Assembly (NCBI GenBank): GCA_017457285.1
Contig: JAFTHT010000049.1
Coordinates: forward strand, 1 to 64,000
Direction: 5' to 3'
From: Oscillospiraceae bacterium
GTDB lineage: Bacteria; Bacillota; Clostridia; Oscillospirales; Oscillospiraceae
DNA length: 64,000 nt
Shown: positions 37,019 through 45,840 of the stretch, piece by piece
Numbering within the stretch: the stretch's first letter is position 1
Layout of the letters: every line of letters begins with the position of its first letter
Program-made: the position numbers and the translations under genes
Notes under the pieces: model-generated
The model's input: the letters and a program-made list of their open reading frames with translations, nothing else
What the model was told of the DNA's origin: nothing
Databases searched by the model: none

Positions 37019-40000
37019 TTATTTATTTGCAAAATAGGTCTTGGTGCAGTAGCCATACACCGCTGTTGTAGCAGCCAAATCCTGCATCGCCGACGTGCTG
37101 TCGGCTGCGATGGACTGACAATAGCGGCCCAGGCTATAGGCGAGAACCTTGGAAGAATAGGTCTGACCACCGGAGGAATAGACCACAGCCACATAGACCG
37201 TTTCGTCAATCCGTTTGGCAGGGATGCCCTCCACCGCGGCCCAGTATTCCACCCCAGGAGTCATGGTAATGGCGCCATCGGCATTTTCCGCAGTCAATTC
37301 CGTTACTCCGTTATAGGTGGTTGCGCTCCACCAATACATCACCATATCCCCCTCAACATTCTGGGCGGGAACGAAGTAATAGTTGATGGAGAATGCACCA
37401 CCGAAGCTCACAGATGCACTAAAATTGCTGAACGCCCCATCTGTTGGCAGGAAGCTGCCGCACTTGGACTCCTCCACGGGAACCAACGCCGCAACCATGC
37501 TCTCGTCATAGGCTTCCACCAGTGCCTGCTGCTCCGCAGTCAAAACGGCATTCATCAGATCATCGGTTTTATAGCCGAAATATTCCTGAGCGGCAGCACC
37601 ATAGTTCAACATGGCCACCACCAGCGCCTTCATATCAGGATTGGTGGAATTATCCAGAATAGACTGGGCATAGGCCACTGCATGATAGCCGCCGATATCG
37701 CTATAGACATAAGAACCATCCGCCAGCTTGGCATAAACCTTAAAATAGAGCGCATCGCCCATGTTTTTGGCGGGAATTCCGTTGGTATGAACCATGTACT
37801 CAACGCCGTTGGTCACATACCCGGGTATTATATCCACGCAGTTATCGATTGTGCCATCCTCCAGCCGTTCCTGGAAGGTTATCAGGCCCATTTCCACCAC
37901 ATTTTCGAGGTATTCAGCGGAATAATAGAGATTATACCGAATCTCATCCTCAAAAGACAGGGAGGCAGAAGTGATGGTCATCCGAGGCAGCTTCGTAATC
38001 TCTGTGGCCGTATAGGTGGCGGTGTAGACCGCATCCCCGGCACAGGCTCCCACTTCCCTATCCCAACCAGCAAATTCATAGGTGTAGCTTTCATCGGCCA
38101 CCCGGATTGGATTTTCGGGAATGGATACCGTGTCGCCATAATGATACACCTGCGAAGAGAGAACGGTGCCATCATAGTCCACGAACTGAACGATATAGTC
38201 GATATACGCAGCCTCGTAGGTGGCGGTGAAGGTCATCGCTCCGATACAGGTGCCAACCTCCTGATCCCAGCCGGAGAAGGTGTAGGTATAGGTTGCATCC
38301 GGCTCCCGGACGGGGTCGGCCGGGGGAACGATGGTATCGCCATAGCGGTAGCTGCCGCTGGCGAGGGATGCACCGTCGTAATCCTGAAATTCCACGGTGT
38401 AATCGGCGTATTCCACGTCATAGACCGCCGTATAGACCGCATCGCCGGAGCAGGCCTGGATTTGCTTGTTCCAGCCAATAAAGGTGTAGGAGCCGACCGC
38501 ATCAGAAGGACGGATGGGAATCAGACCGGGGGCTGCCACCTTTTCACCGATGGCGTATTGGGCACTGTGAAGCACCGCGCCGTCCCAGTTCTGGAATTGG
38601 ACAGTTGCCGCGGGGGCTCCACTCTCCCAGATATGCAGATAATCCATGGAACAGTTTCCGATGAAGAAGGTATTGACGCCCATGTAGGAGAAGGTGAAAT
38701 CCCGGCCGCTGATCCAGTCGGATTTGGTGTATTTGTCGGTACCGCCGGAATAATAGTTGTTCAACGGACCAACCTCTGCCCCATCCACGAACAGGTAGAC
38801 CATATTGGTTCCGTCGGCATTGACCCGGTTGGCCAGCAGATATTCATGGGCCGCGGTGCCATCGATGCCCTGGTCGGACAGACGAATGCCGTAGTTCCGA
38901 TAGGCGCCTCCGGTAAGAACACCAAAGGCAATAAAATCACTGGCATTTCTTCTATAGAGGAAGGTCATGCCGTCGGTGCCGCTGGTGGAATCGGAGCTTA
39001 GGAGCATACCGCCGTTCTGCTGATCCTTCCAGGTGCCTTCGGACTGCCAGCCGATGGTCCAGGGCTGGTCGTGGCGCAGTGTGATGGGCTTTTCCAGAGA
39101 ATACTGGGTGCCGGAGAATACGCCGTCCGTGATGGTGCCCGAGAGCAGGGTGTTTTCATTCTCGCCAGTGGTGTTGACAAAGGCATCATTCTGCGTTTCC
39201 CAGCGGTATTCCGCCCCGGGGATACCATCCTCCCAAGCCTGGATGTAGCCGATGGAGCAATTGGAAATCAAATGGCCCTCGGTGCCAAAGTAGGAAATGT
39301 GGATATCCATGCCGTTGAGCCGGTCCTCGGTGGTGCCCTGGGCGGTGCCGCCCAGATAATACTGATTCATGGGGCCAATTTGCACGTCATCTACATACAG
39401 GTAGACCATATTGGAGCCGTCACCGAAGAGGTGGTTGGTCAGGCGGTAGACATGGGGTTTGGTGGCATCGATGCCATAGTCGGACAGGGTAAAGCCGTAA
39501 TTATGGTATTTTCCGCCGGTGTAAATGCCCAGGCCGATGAGGGTGCTGTTTTTCCGGCGATACAGGAACGTGTTGCCCTCCGTATTGCTCTGGGGATAAG
39601 AGCTGAACAGCAGCGCGCCACCGGCGCTGTTGGTCCAACTGCCCTCGGACTGCCATTCCAGGCTCCAGGGCTTATTGTGCTGCAGGACAATGGTCTGGGA
39701 AAGCTGATAATAGCTGTCGGCGTAAACGCCGTCGGTGACAGAGCCTGCCATAGAGGTGGCGGGGTTTTCGGCATATCCGTCGGTGATGCCGGTCAGCACA
39801 TCGGACTGGGTCTCCCAGCGGTAATCATTGTATTGGGTCTTTCCTTCCCAAATCTGCAGATATTCCAAATCGCAGCCGCTGACCGGGAAATCGGTCGTGC
39901 CCATGTAGGAGAACACAAAATCCTTGCCGGAAACCCAATCAGAGGTGGTACCCTGGGCGGTGCTGCCTACATAATAATCGTTCATGGGGCCAAGAAGGGC

Positions 40001-42811
40001 GCCGTCTACATACAGATAGACCATATTGGTGCCGTCGGCGTTGACCCGGTTGGACAGGCGGTAGGTGTGCTCCGCCGTGCCGTCGATACCGTGGTCGGAC
40101 AGGGTCACACCGTAATTCAGATGTTTCCCGCCGGAGCGGGTGCCAAGGGCGATGAAATTGCTGGCATTGCGGCGGTAGAGATAGAAGGTGCCATCGGTGG
40201 TGCTGGTGGGGTCGGTGCTGAATAGCAGCGACCCATTGGAGCCGTTCTTCCAGTTGCCGGAGGACTTCCACTCCATGGTCCAGGGCCGGTCGTGGCGCAG
40301 GATCACATTCTTATCCAGCTTCAGCTGGGCGGTGGTAAAGGTCGAGCCGGAAATGGTGCCGGATACCAGCGTCAAATCATTTTGAGTAAAGCCGTCGGTG
40401 ATGCTGGTGAAGGTATCATTCTGGGTCTCCCAACGGTAATCCTGAGGCAGCAGGCCATTTTCCCAGACCTGGACGTATTCCAGATAGCAATTTCCGATGG
40501 GGAACTGGGAATTGCCCATGTAATCGAAGGTGAAATCCCGGCCGGACACCCAATTGGAGGTCGTTCCCTGGGCAGTGCCGCCCACATAATCGTTGTTCAT
40601 GGCCCCTAGCTCCACCCCATCCACATAGAGGTAGATCATATTGGTTCCGTCGGGGTTGAGTCGGTTGGTCAGACGATAGGTGTGGGCCACCGTGCCATCG
40701 ATTCCATGGTCAGCAAGGCTGATACCGTAATTCAAATGGGAGCCGTTCCGCTCGCCAAAGGCAATGATGTCGCTGCTGCCCCGGCGGTAAAGATAGGCTC
40801 CGTTGGGAGCGTTGTGGGTAGTGGAAGACATGAACAGCATCGCGCCGTTGGCCGCGTCCTTCCAGGTTCCGCTGGATCTCCATTCGATACTCCAGGGCTT
40901 ATCGTGCAGCAGCGTTACCGCCTCCTCCAGTTCGAACCAGGTGCCGGAGAATTTTCCAGCCGCACTAATCGAACCGGCCTGGAGGGCGGCCTGGTTATTT
41001 TCACAGACAAACGCACCATCCTGGGTCTCCCAGCGGAATTCCTTTCCCTCATTTTCCAGGGGAATGCCGTTCTCCCAGACCTGCACATAATTCAGCGTCA
41101 CATTGGAAATAGGGTGGCCACCGGTGCCCATATGGGTAAAAATCAGGTCCTGTCCATTTAGCCAGTCGGAGGTGGTGCCATTGTAGCTACCGCCGGGATA
41201 ATACTTGTTCAAAGCACCCAGCTTTTTTCCGTCCACATGGAGATAGACCATATTGGAGCCATCCGCCGCCACCTCGTTAACCATGCGGTAGACATGGGAT
41301 GCTGCACCATCAATGTTGTAATCCGCCAGTGATAGGCCGTAATTATGATAGGTCGTCCCATCGCAATAGCCGATGGACACCAAGGAGCTTCCAGTTTTGC
41401 GGAAGATATAGGTGGAACCGGCAACCTTGCTGTCCGCCGCACCTGCCAGGAGCAACGTACCGGCCCCTTCGCCGCTGGACTTCCATTCCACCACCCAGGG
41501 CCGGTCGTGGAACAGAATTACCGGCTCATCCAAAGAATGGGTTGCATCGGTAAACACATTGTCGGTGCAGCTGCCGGCGGTCAGGGTGGCATAGTTATAC
41601 CGGGCCCCGTCGTCGTTGACGGAAATCAGCGCATTATTCGTCAGCTCCCACCGGTAAATTTCCGGTTCCTTATTATCCAGCACCTTTTTTGCGGTGATGG
41701 ATACGGGCCCGGTAACCGAGGGAATGGCGATATGGCCCTCCTGACAGCAGTCGGCGGTAATATCCTTGCCATTCATGGTCACGGTCACATCCATTGTGAA
41801 ACCGACCTTGGTGGCGAGGTCAAACGTCAGGGGCTCCCCGTCGGCCACCACGGTGATGGTGCCGTATTCGGCGTAAACATCCCGAAGATCATAGGAAACA
41901 TCCTGGAGCCTGGCGTTGGAGTACCGGCTGTTCTTCAGGATGGAGCCAATCAGGCAATTGGAAATGGCATCCATGCCCGCATCCTTGGGATGGAGCCGGT
42001 TGGCCATGTGGAAATCGAAGTTTTCGCTCATGGATGTCATGCCGCTGTCGTTGTAAAGGTCGCAGACGTAGGCACCAAAATGCTCCGCAATCACCGCAAC
42101 GCCCGCATTGAACTCCAGCATGGTAGAAATCTGGTCGGCGGTCATGTTTTCATAGGGAAGCAGGGTGAAGCAGTAGATCTCCGCATCGGGATAGGCCTTG
42201 ATGGCCCGGTAAAGCATCAGCGCATAGGCCTCAAAAATGGACCCGGGGGTATAGCTGGAGGACACGGATTTTACGCTGTCCAGATTGAGTGTTTTGATAT
42301 CGCCGGGGTCGGCGCAATTTTTCATATCGTTGGTACCCAGGTAAATGGCGATAATATCGGGCTTCTCCCCTGCGTTGGAGCCGGTATCGTCATGAAGCTG
42401 CTTGGAGCGGTCCACATAGGCACCCACGGTGCTGGCAGCGGTGGCATAGACGCAGCTGCCGGACCAGGAGTTATTGACCAGCAAGCGCATACCCAGCGCA
42501 TCCGCCGTCTGCTGCCACCAGGTGTCCGCCCGCTCCACGCCGTAGGCATTACCTTCGGAGTAGTATACCTTATTATTGGTAATGGTGGAGTTGGTGGTGG
42601 TGGCGGCGGTGCCGTTGGAAACATTGGCATAGGTGGAAATGCTGTCACCCAGGACGGACAGGGTCAGCCCGGAAAAATTCCCCAGGGATGCATAATCGCT
42701 GCCATCGTCCGTAGCTGTCACCTGGGCCCTGACGGGAACCACAGGCAGAACCAAAGCCAGGCAAAGGATCAACGCCAGGATGCGACACATCAAAAACGAC
42801 CGATTTTTCAT
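37019..42811 (-). CDS. Secreted SGNH-hydrolase protein with five LamG-like and three InlB-type repeats, 1930 aa
   Basis: A signal peptide (about 1-29) is followed by an SGNH domain (about 45-300) with GDS at 55-57, NNSWSGS, GTND near 159 and HPKDAG near 274. It is clearly paralogous to the SGNH protein at 23545. From residue 386 there are five tandem LamG-like modules of about 202 residues, each opening with YRWE or FRWE and containing HD(R/K/Q)PW. Three repeats of about 67 residues follow, of the InlB B-repeat type (VEFQDYDG...YTFSGWDQEVG). A C-terminal module of about 300 residues shared with the giant protein closes it. The start is ATG 42811 with AGGAGG upstream. No sortase motif is visible; attachment to the cell is unresolved. 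Confidence 0.87.
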   Translation of the reverse strand: MKNRSFLMCRILALILCLALVLPVVPVRAQVTATDDGSDYASLGNFSGLTLSVLGDSISTYANVSNGTAATTTNSTITNNKVYYSEGNAYGVERADTWWQQTADALGMRLLVNNSWSGSCVYATAASTVGAYVDRSKQLHDDTGSNAGEKPDIIAIYLGTNDMKNCADPGDIKTLNLDSVKSVSSSYTPGSIFEAYALMLYRAIKAYPDAEIYCFTLLPYENMTADQISTMLEFNAGVAVIAEHFGAYVCDLYNDSGMTSMSENFDFHMANRLHPKDAGMDAISNCLIGSILKNSRYSNARLQDVSYDLRDVYAEYGTITVVADGEPLTFDLATKVGFTMDVTVTMNGKDITADCCQEGHIAIPSVTGPVSITAKKVLDNKEPEIYRWELTNNALISVNDDGARYNYATLTAGSCTDNVFTDATHSLDEPVILFHDRPWVVEWKSSGEGAGTLLLAGAADSKVAGSTYIFRKTGSSLVSIGYCDGTTYHNYGLSLADYNIDGAASHVYRMVNEVAADGSNMVYLHVDGKKLGALNKYYPGGSYNGTTSDWLNGQDLIFTHMGTGGHPISNVTLNYVQVWENGIPLENEGKEFRWETQDGAFVCENNQAALQAGSISAAGKFSGTWFELEEAVTLLHDKPWSIEWRSSGTWKDAANGAMLFMSSTTHNAPNGAYLYRRGSSDIIAFGERNGSHLNYGISLADHGIDGTVAHTYRLTNRLNPDGTNMIYLYVDGVELGAMNNDYVGGTAQGTTSNWVSGRDFTFDYMGNSQFPIGNCYLEYVQVWENGLLPQDYRWETQNDTFTSITDGFTQNDLTLVSGTISGSTFTTAQLKLDKNVILRHDRPWTMEWKSSGNWKNGSNGSLLFSTDPTSTTDGTFYLYRRNASNFIALGTRSGGKHLNYGVTLSDHGIDGTAEHTYRLSNRVNADGTNMVYLYVDGALLGPMNDYYVGSTAQGTTSDWVSGKDFVFSYMGTTDFPVSGCDLEYLQIWEGKTQYNDYRWETQSDVLTGITDGYAENPATSMAGSVTDGVYADSYYQLSQTIVLQHNKPWSLEWQSEGSWTNSAGGALLFSSYPQSNTEGNTFLYRRKNSTLIGLGIYTGGKYHNYGFTLSDYGIDATKPHVYRLTNHLFGDGSNMVYLYVDDVQIGPMNQYYLGGTAQGTTEDRLNGMDIHISYFGTEGHLISNCSIGYIQAWEDGIPGAEYRWETQNDAFVNTTGENENTLLSGTITDGVFSGTQYSLEKPITLRHDQPWTIGWQSEGTWKDQQNGGMLLSSDSTSGTDGMTFLYRRNASDFIAFGVLTGGAYRNYGIRLSDQGIDGTAAHEYLLANRVNADGTNMVYLFVDGAEVGPLNNYYSGGTDKYTKSDWISGRDFTFSYMGVNTFFIGNCSMDYLHIWESGAPAATVQFQNWDGAVLHSAQYAIGEKVAAPGLIPIRPSDAVGSYTFIGWNKQIQACSGDAVYTAVYDVEYADYTVEFQDYDGASLASGSYRYGDTIVPPADPVREPDATYTYTFSGWDQEVGTCIGAMTFTATYEAAYIDYIVQFVDYDGTVLSSQVYHYGDTVSIPENPIRVADESYTYEFAGWDREVGACAGDAVYTATYTATEITKLPRMTITSASLSFEDEIRYNLYYSAEYLENVVEMGLITFQERLEDGTIDNCVDIIPGYVTNGVEYMVHTNGIPAKNMGDALYFKVYAKLADGSYVYSDIGGYHAVAYAQSILDNSTNPDMKALVVAMLNYGAAAQEYFGYKTDDLMNAVLTAEQQALVEAYDESMVAALVPVEESKCGSFLPTDGAFSNFSASVSFGGAFSINYYFVPAQNVEGDMVMYWWSATTYNGVTELTAENADGAITMTPGVEYWAAVEGIPAKRIDETVYVAVVYSSGGQTYSSKVLAYSLGRYCQSIAADSTSAMQDLAATTAVYGYCTKTYFANK
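38610..41656 (-). repeat. Five tandem ~606-bp repeats encoding LamG-like modules
   Basis: The unit boundary, a TGGGTCTCCCA-type string on the plus strand encoding R-W-E-T-Q, recurs near 41656, 41038, 40438, 39828 and 39216. Unit lengths are about 600-618 bp. Neighbouring units share many short identical DNA strings, for example in the HDRPW and GTTSDW segments, suggesting spread by duplication. Confidence 0.8.
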
Positions 42812-42855
42812 AACGGCTCCTCCTTATTTGTAAGAGCTGATAATAGATATCATTA

Positions 42856-42884
42856 ATTCTATCGGTCTATTCGGTTATTGTCAA
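42856..42884 (-). promoter_or_regulatory. Promoter of the 1930-aa SGNH protein gene
   Basis: On the minus strand TTGACA (42879-42884), 17 bp and TAGAAT (42856-42861), followed by a leader of about 40 nt with AGGAGG. Confidence 0.75.
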
Positions 42885-42899
42885 CACTATCGATGCAAA

Positions 42900-43607
42900 T
42901 TATGACCCCAGTAACTCCCGCAGTACCATGATCGCCTTTTTCTCGATACGGGACACCTGTACCTGACTGACCCCCAGCACCTTTGACACCCGTTCCTGGG
43001 TCAGGCTGTGGAAATAGCGCAGCTGAATGACCATCCGTTCCCGCTCCGGGAGCTTTTCGATGGCCTGACGGAGTGCGATTTTTTCCAGCAGCTTTTCTTC
43101 GGACTCCGTATCCGTCAGCACATTTTCCAGGGAGAACCCCTCCTCCCCCATCTGACGGTGGATGGATTCGGTGCAGGCAGTGGCCGTTTCAGCCACGGCG
43201 ATCTCTTCCGGCGTAAATCCGGTTTGATTCGCAATCTCCTGAATCGTTGGCTCCCGTCCCAGGGCGGTCATCAATTGATTCCGCATGGATTTGATGGTTG
43301 CCGCCTGCTCTTTCAGTGTCCGGGAAACTTTTACCGTACCATCATCCCGAAGAAAACGGCGAATCTCTCCCGCAATCTTGGGAACCGCATAAGTGGAAAA
43401 CTGGGTGCCAAACTCCAGGTCAAAGCCTTCCACCGCTTTCAGAAATCCAAGGCACCCCAATTGGTACAGGTCTTCTGTTTCCGTCCCCCGTCCTATGAAC
43501 CGACGGGCCACCGACCAGATTAGGCCCGTGTTTTCATTAATGAGGGTCTCCCCTGCCTCCCGGTCGCCGGATTGGGCCAGCCGGATCAGTTCCTCCGTCC
43601 GGCTCAT
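42900..43607 (-). CDS. sigF: RNA polymerase sporulation sigma factor F
   Basis: SigF is the first forespore-specific sigma factor, held inactive by SpoIIAB until septation. The 235-residue protein has sigma-70 regions 2 (GCLGFLKAVEGFDLEFGTQFSTYAVPKI contains 2.2-2.4), 3 and 4 (LGVSQVQVSRIEKKA as the DNA-binding helix). SigG is a close relative, but the directly adjacent spoIIAA and spoIIAB fix this as SigF. It overlaps spoIIAB by 4 bp (stop and start interleaved). The next gene downstream is the unrelated SGNH protein, so the spoVA genes that can follow in Bacillus are absent here. Confidence 0.95.
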   Translation of the reverse strand: MSRTEELIRLAQSGDREAGETLINENTGLIWSVARRFIGRGTETEDLYQLGCLGFLKAVEGFDLEFGTQFSTYAVPKIAGEIRRFLRDDGTVKVSRTLKEQAATIKSMRNQLMTALGREPTIQEIANQTGFTPEEIAVAETATACTESIHRQMGEEGFSLENVLTDTESEEKLLEKIALRQAIEKLPERERMVIQLRYFHSLTQERVSKVLGVSQVQVSRIEKKAIMVLRELLGS

Positions 43608-44035
43608 TTGCGCCGCTGCAGCTTCCGCCGCATATGTACGGTGGTTCCCTTCCCCGGTACGGACATGATTTGCAGATCCGTCATAAAGCTCTCCATAATG
43701 GTAAAGCCCATGCCGCTGCGGTCGGAACCGCCGGTGGTGAACATGGGCCGCCGGGCCTCTTCGATGTTGGGGATGCCCACCCCCTTATCTTTTACCACGA
43801 TGTCCAGGGTCTGCCCTTTCAGGATGCGGCACCGCAATGTCACGGTGCCCAATTCATCGGGATAGGCATGGACGATGGCATTGGTCACCGCCTCGGAGAC
43901 TGCGGTGCGGATATCCCCCAGCTCCTCGATGGTGGGGTCCAGCTGAGCCGCAAAGCAGGCCACCGCCGACCGGGCGAAGGCCTCGTTGCAGGATTTGCTG
44001 GGAAAATCCAGGGTCATATAATTCTCAAATTTCAT
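43604..44035 (-). CDS. spoIIAB: Anti-sigma F factor SpoIIAB
   Basis: SpoIIAB is a GHKL-type kinase that binds SigF and also phosphorylates SpoIIAA. The 143-residue protein shows the N-box EAVTNAIVHAY, the G1 box DKGVGI and the G2 region RSGMGFTIME. It overlaps spoIIAA by 4 bp at its start and sigF by 4 bp at its end, ensuring matched output of the three regulators. Confidence 0.96.
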   Translation of the reverse strand: MKFENYMTLDFPSKSCNEAFARSAVACFAAQLDPTIEELGDIRTAVSEAVTNAIVHAYPDELGTVTLRCRILKGQTLDIVVKDKGVGIPNIEEARRPMFTTGGSDRSGMGFTIMESFMTDLQIMSVPGKGTTVHMRRKLQRRK

Positions 44036-44349
44036 GATACTGCCTCCTTAATCTGTACTAATTTATCAACACCGGATGCCCGGAATACCTTCATGGGCTG
44101 CTCCCCCAGACCGGAAAGCACCAGCTTTCCTTCGATTTGGGTCATGCTTCGCAGGGCGTTGATGACCACGGCGATACCGGAAGAATCCACAAAGCTCACT
44201 TCCTTGAAATCCAGCACGCATACCGCCGGCACATAGGCTTCAATCTTAGCGGCGATGGACTGGATGTATCGTTTGGCGCAATGATGGTCGATCTCCCCGG
44301 TGAGAGCCACAGTCAAATGCCCATCCTGCAGGAAACTGGTAAATTGCAT
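44032..44349 (-). CDS. spoIIAA: Anti-sigma F factor antagonist SpoIIAA
   Basis: SpoIIAA is a STAS-domain protein; when dephosphorylated by SpoIIE it displaces SigF from SpoIIAB. The 105-residue protein has the phosphorylation motif FVDSSG, with Ser57 the likely acceptor, and the usual STAS beta-alpha pattern (GEIDHHCAKRY). AAGGAGG precedes ATG 44349. It is the first gene of the spoIIA operon. Confidence 0.95.
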   Translation of the reverse strand: MQFTSFLQDGHLTVALTGEIDHHCAKRYIQSIAAKIEAYVPAVCVLDFKEVSFVDSSGIAVVINALRSMTQIEGKLVLSGLGEQPMKVFRASGVDKLVQIKEAVS

Positions 44350-44386
44350 AACTCGCTGCCTCCTTCATAATTTGCAACGATAGTAT

Positions 44387-44414
44387 AAAAAAAGCCGACT
44401 GTATTTACAGTCGG
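44387..44414 (-). terminator. Terminator-like hairpin immediately upstream of spoIIAA
   Basis: CCGACTGTA/TACAGTCGG form a 9-bp stem with a 2-nt loop, followed on the minus strand by GCTTTTTTT. Only about 40 nt separate its end from the spoIIAA start, and the rplS terminator already lies 30 bp upstream. It may be a second rplS terminator or an attenuator of spoIIA. Confidence 0.7.
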
Positions 44415-44437
44415 AATCGGGATTAAAAAAAGCAAAT

Positions 44438-44465
44438 AAAAAAAGAGGGTTTCCCCTCTTTTTTT
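44438..44465 (-). terminator. rplS terminator
   Basis: AGAGGG (44444-44449) and CCCTCT (44454-44459), extended by A and T runs on both sides, form a bidirectional-looking stem right after rplS. Confidence 0.85.
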
Positions 44466-44478
44466 ATGAAGTTGGAAC

Positions 44479-44820
44479 TTAGACCTTCTCCTTGACCTTA
44501 GCGGCCTTGCCGAAGCGCTCACGCAGGTAGTACAGCTTAGCGCGGCGGACCTTACCCTTACGGACGGTCTCAATCATGGCCACATTGGGAGAGTGCAGGG
44601 GGAAGACCTTCTCGCAGCCGACGCCATAGGAAATACGGCGAACGGTGATGGTCTCGGTGATGCCACCGTGCTTGCGGGCGATAACGGTACCCTCAAACAC
44701 CTGGATACGCTCACGGGAGCCTTCCTTGATACGAACGTGCACACGAACGGTGTCGCCAACCTTAGCCTCGGGCAGCTCGGCCTTCATGTACTGGCTGTTC
44801 AGAGCCTTAACAAGATCCAT
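44479..44820 (-). CDS. rplS: 50S ribosomal protein L19
   Basis: L19 sits at the interface of the ribosomal subunits. The 113-residue protein has the standard length and motifs: [31 protein letters not shown] and a basic C-terminus ([18 protein letters not shown]). The rimM, trmD and rpsP genes that commonly accompany rplS are not adjacent. It is transcribed alone from the promoter at 44901-44929 and ends at a strong terminator. Confidence 0.98.
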   Translation of the reverse strand: MDLVKALNSQYMKAELPEAKVGDTVRVHVRIKEGSRERIQVFEGTVIARKHGGITETITVRRISYGVGCEKVFPLHSPNVAMIETVRKGKVRRAKLYYLRERFGKAAKVKEKV

Positions 44821-44835
44821 TTCTTTGTCCTCCTT

Positions 44836-44895
44836 AAATATTAGGCGTTCATGCGTCGGGAACCCCGCGCAGAGGACTCACCTTGATTTCAGACC
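44836..44895 (-). promoter_or_regulatory. Possible L19 autoregulatory leader
   Basis: The leader between the promoter and the rplS ribosome binding site contains a GC-rich hairpin (minus-strand TGCG-C-GGGG-TT-CCC-GA-CGCA) enclosed by GGTG/CGCC-like outer bases. Firmicutes are known to carry an L19 leader motif here; whether this one conforms needs a covariance search. Confidence 0.35.
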
Positions 44896-44900
44896 GACGT

Positions 44901-44929
44901 ATTATAGCATGGTATTTCTGAAAATGCAA
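44901..44929 (-). promoter_or_regulatory. rplS promoter
   Basis: On the minus strand TTGCAT (44924-44929), 17 bp and a perfect TATAAT (44901-44906). Confidence 0.8.
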
Positions 44930-44999
44930 GTACAATTTTACATTTTTTCGATAAATTGTTGTCCTAATCTGTTTTGATTCAGAAAAGCCTAACCAATTC

Positions 45000-45028
45000 T
45001 TGACGATATTTCCCCAATATGATATAAT
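45000..45028 (+). promoter_or_regulatory. Promoter of the redox gene pair
   Basis: TTGACG (45000-45005), 17-bp spacer and TATAAT (45023-45028), about 35 bp upstream of ATG 45063. Confidence 0.8.
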
Positions 45029-45062
45029 TTATCCATATTTTTAGAAAGGACTGCGTGCGACC

Positions 45063-45839
45063 ATGGCAAACGAAAAGCGAAAGCGGATTCATCTGATTTA
45101 TGGATGCATTCTGTCGGTGTTACTCATATTGATGGGCATTGCGCTGATTACTTCCTGTCTTGACATCTACAACAGCGGCGATAAGCCCTATACCCCCGAA
45201 TCTGTTGTAAACCATTTTCATAAAATATCCCCTTTGATTTATCTGACCATTGCCGCGATTGTCGGCGGTATCATCCTGAATCTGGCCATTCCCCTTCCCC
45301 AAAGTCGCCCCAAGGCCATTCGGGACAATTATGAAGCTCTAATCAGACTCCGGTCCAAAGTTGATGCGCTGAATCCGGAATACGACCTTCCAGCAAAACA
45401 GGAGCAAAAGAAAAGACGCAGCCTTCAGATTATCAGCGCTGTGGTATGCGTCCTGCTGTGTATCCATCCCCTGGTGTATTTTTGCAATCAGCAAAACTTT
45501 GTCGGTACTGTTACAGACTGCGTTGTGAAAGCCATGATTCTCTGCCTTAGCTACGCCTTTGTCGTACTCCTTGTTACCTTTGCGTGCAAGCTGGTGTGTC
45601 AGAAAAGCGTTTCGAAGGAAATTGAGATTTATAAAAAGGCAATCGCTGAAAAAGCCTACTCCCCCGCCGCTCCCGGGCCGAAAAATATTTCCAACGAAAA
45701 AATGCGTATTTTCGTTATTCGGGCAATTGTCGTGTCGGTAGCGTTTGTTTTTATCGTATTGGGTATTTTCAATGGCGGTGCCGAAGCGGTTTTGAGCAAA
45801 GCCAACGCCATTTGCATGGAATGTATAGGAATGGGTTAA
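45063..45839 (+). CDS. Membrane protein with C-terminal CxxC tail (CD1871A-like)
   Basis: The 258-residue protein has about five membrane segments: near 12-30, 57-77, 120-140, 150-175 and 222-240. Its last 40 residues, with a membrane helix followed by AVLSKANAICMECIGMG, resemble the small CD1871A-type CxxC proteins of Clostridia, here joined to a larger membrane protein. The CxxC is Cys251-Cys254. The next gene starts two bases after its stop and encodes a ferredoxin-thioredoxin fusion, so the pair probably moves electrons or handles thiols across the membrane. AGAAAGGA lies upstream of the start. Confidence 0.75.
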   Translation: MANEKRKRIHLIYGCILSVLLILMGIALITSCLDIYNSGDKPYTPESVVNHFHKISPLIYLTIAAIVGGIILNLAIPLPQSRPKAIRDNYEALIRLRSKVDALNPEYDLPAKQEQKKRRSLQIISAVVCVLLCIHPLVYFCNQQNFVGTVTDCVVKAMILCLSYAFVVLLVTFACKLVCQKSVSKEIEIYKKAIAEKAYSPAAPGPKNISNEKMRIFVIRAIVVSVAFVFIVLGIFNGGAEAVLSKANAICMECIGMG

Positions 45840-45840
45840 T

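Noticed and set aside
37019..42811. Tandem repeats taken as a CRISPR-like or mobile array
   Set aside because: The repeats are about 606 bp, lie in one continuous reading frame and encode protein modules; there are no spacers or cas genes.
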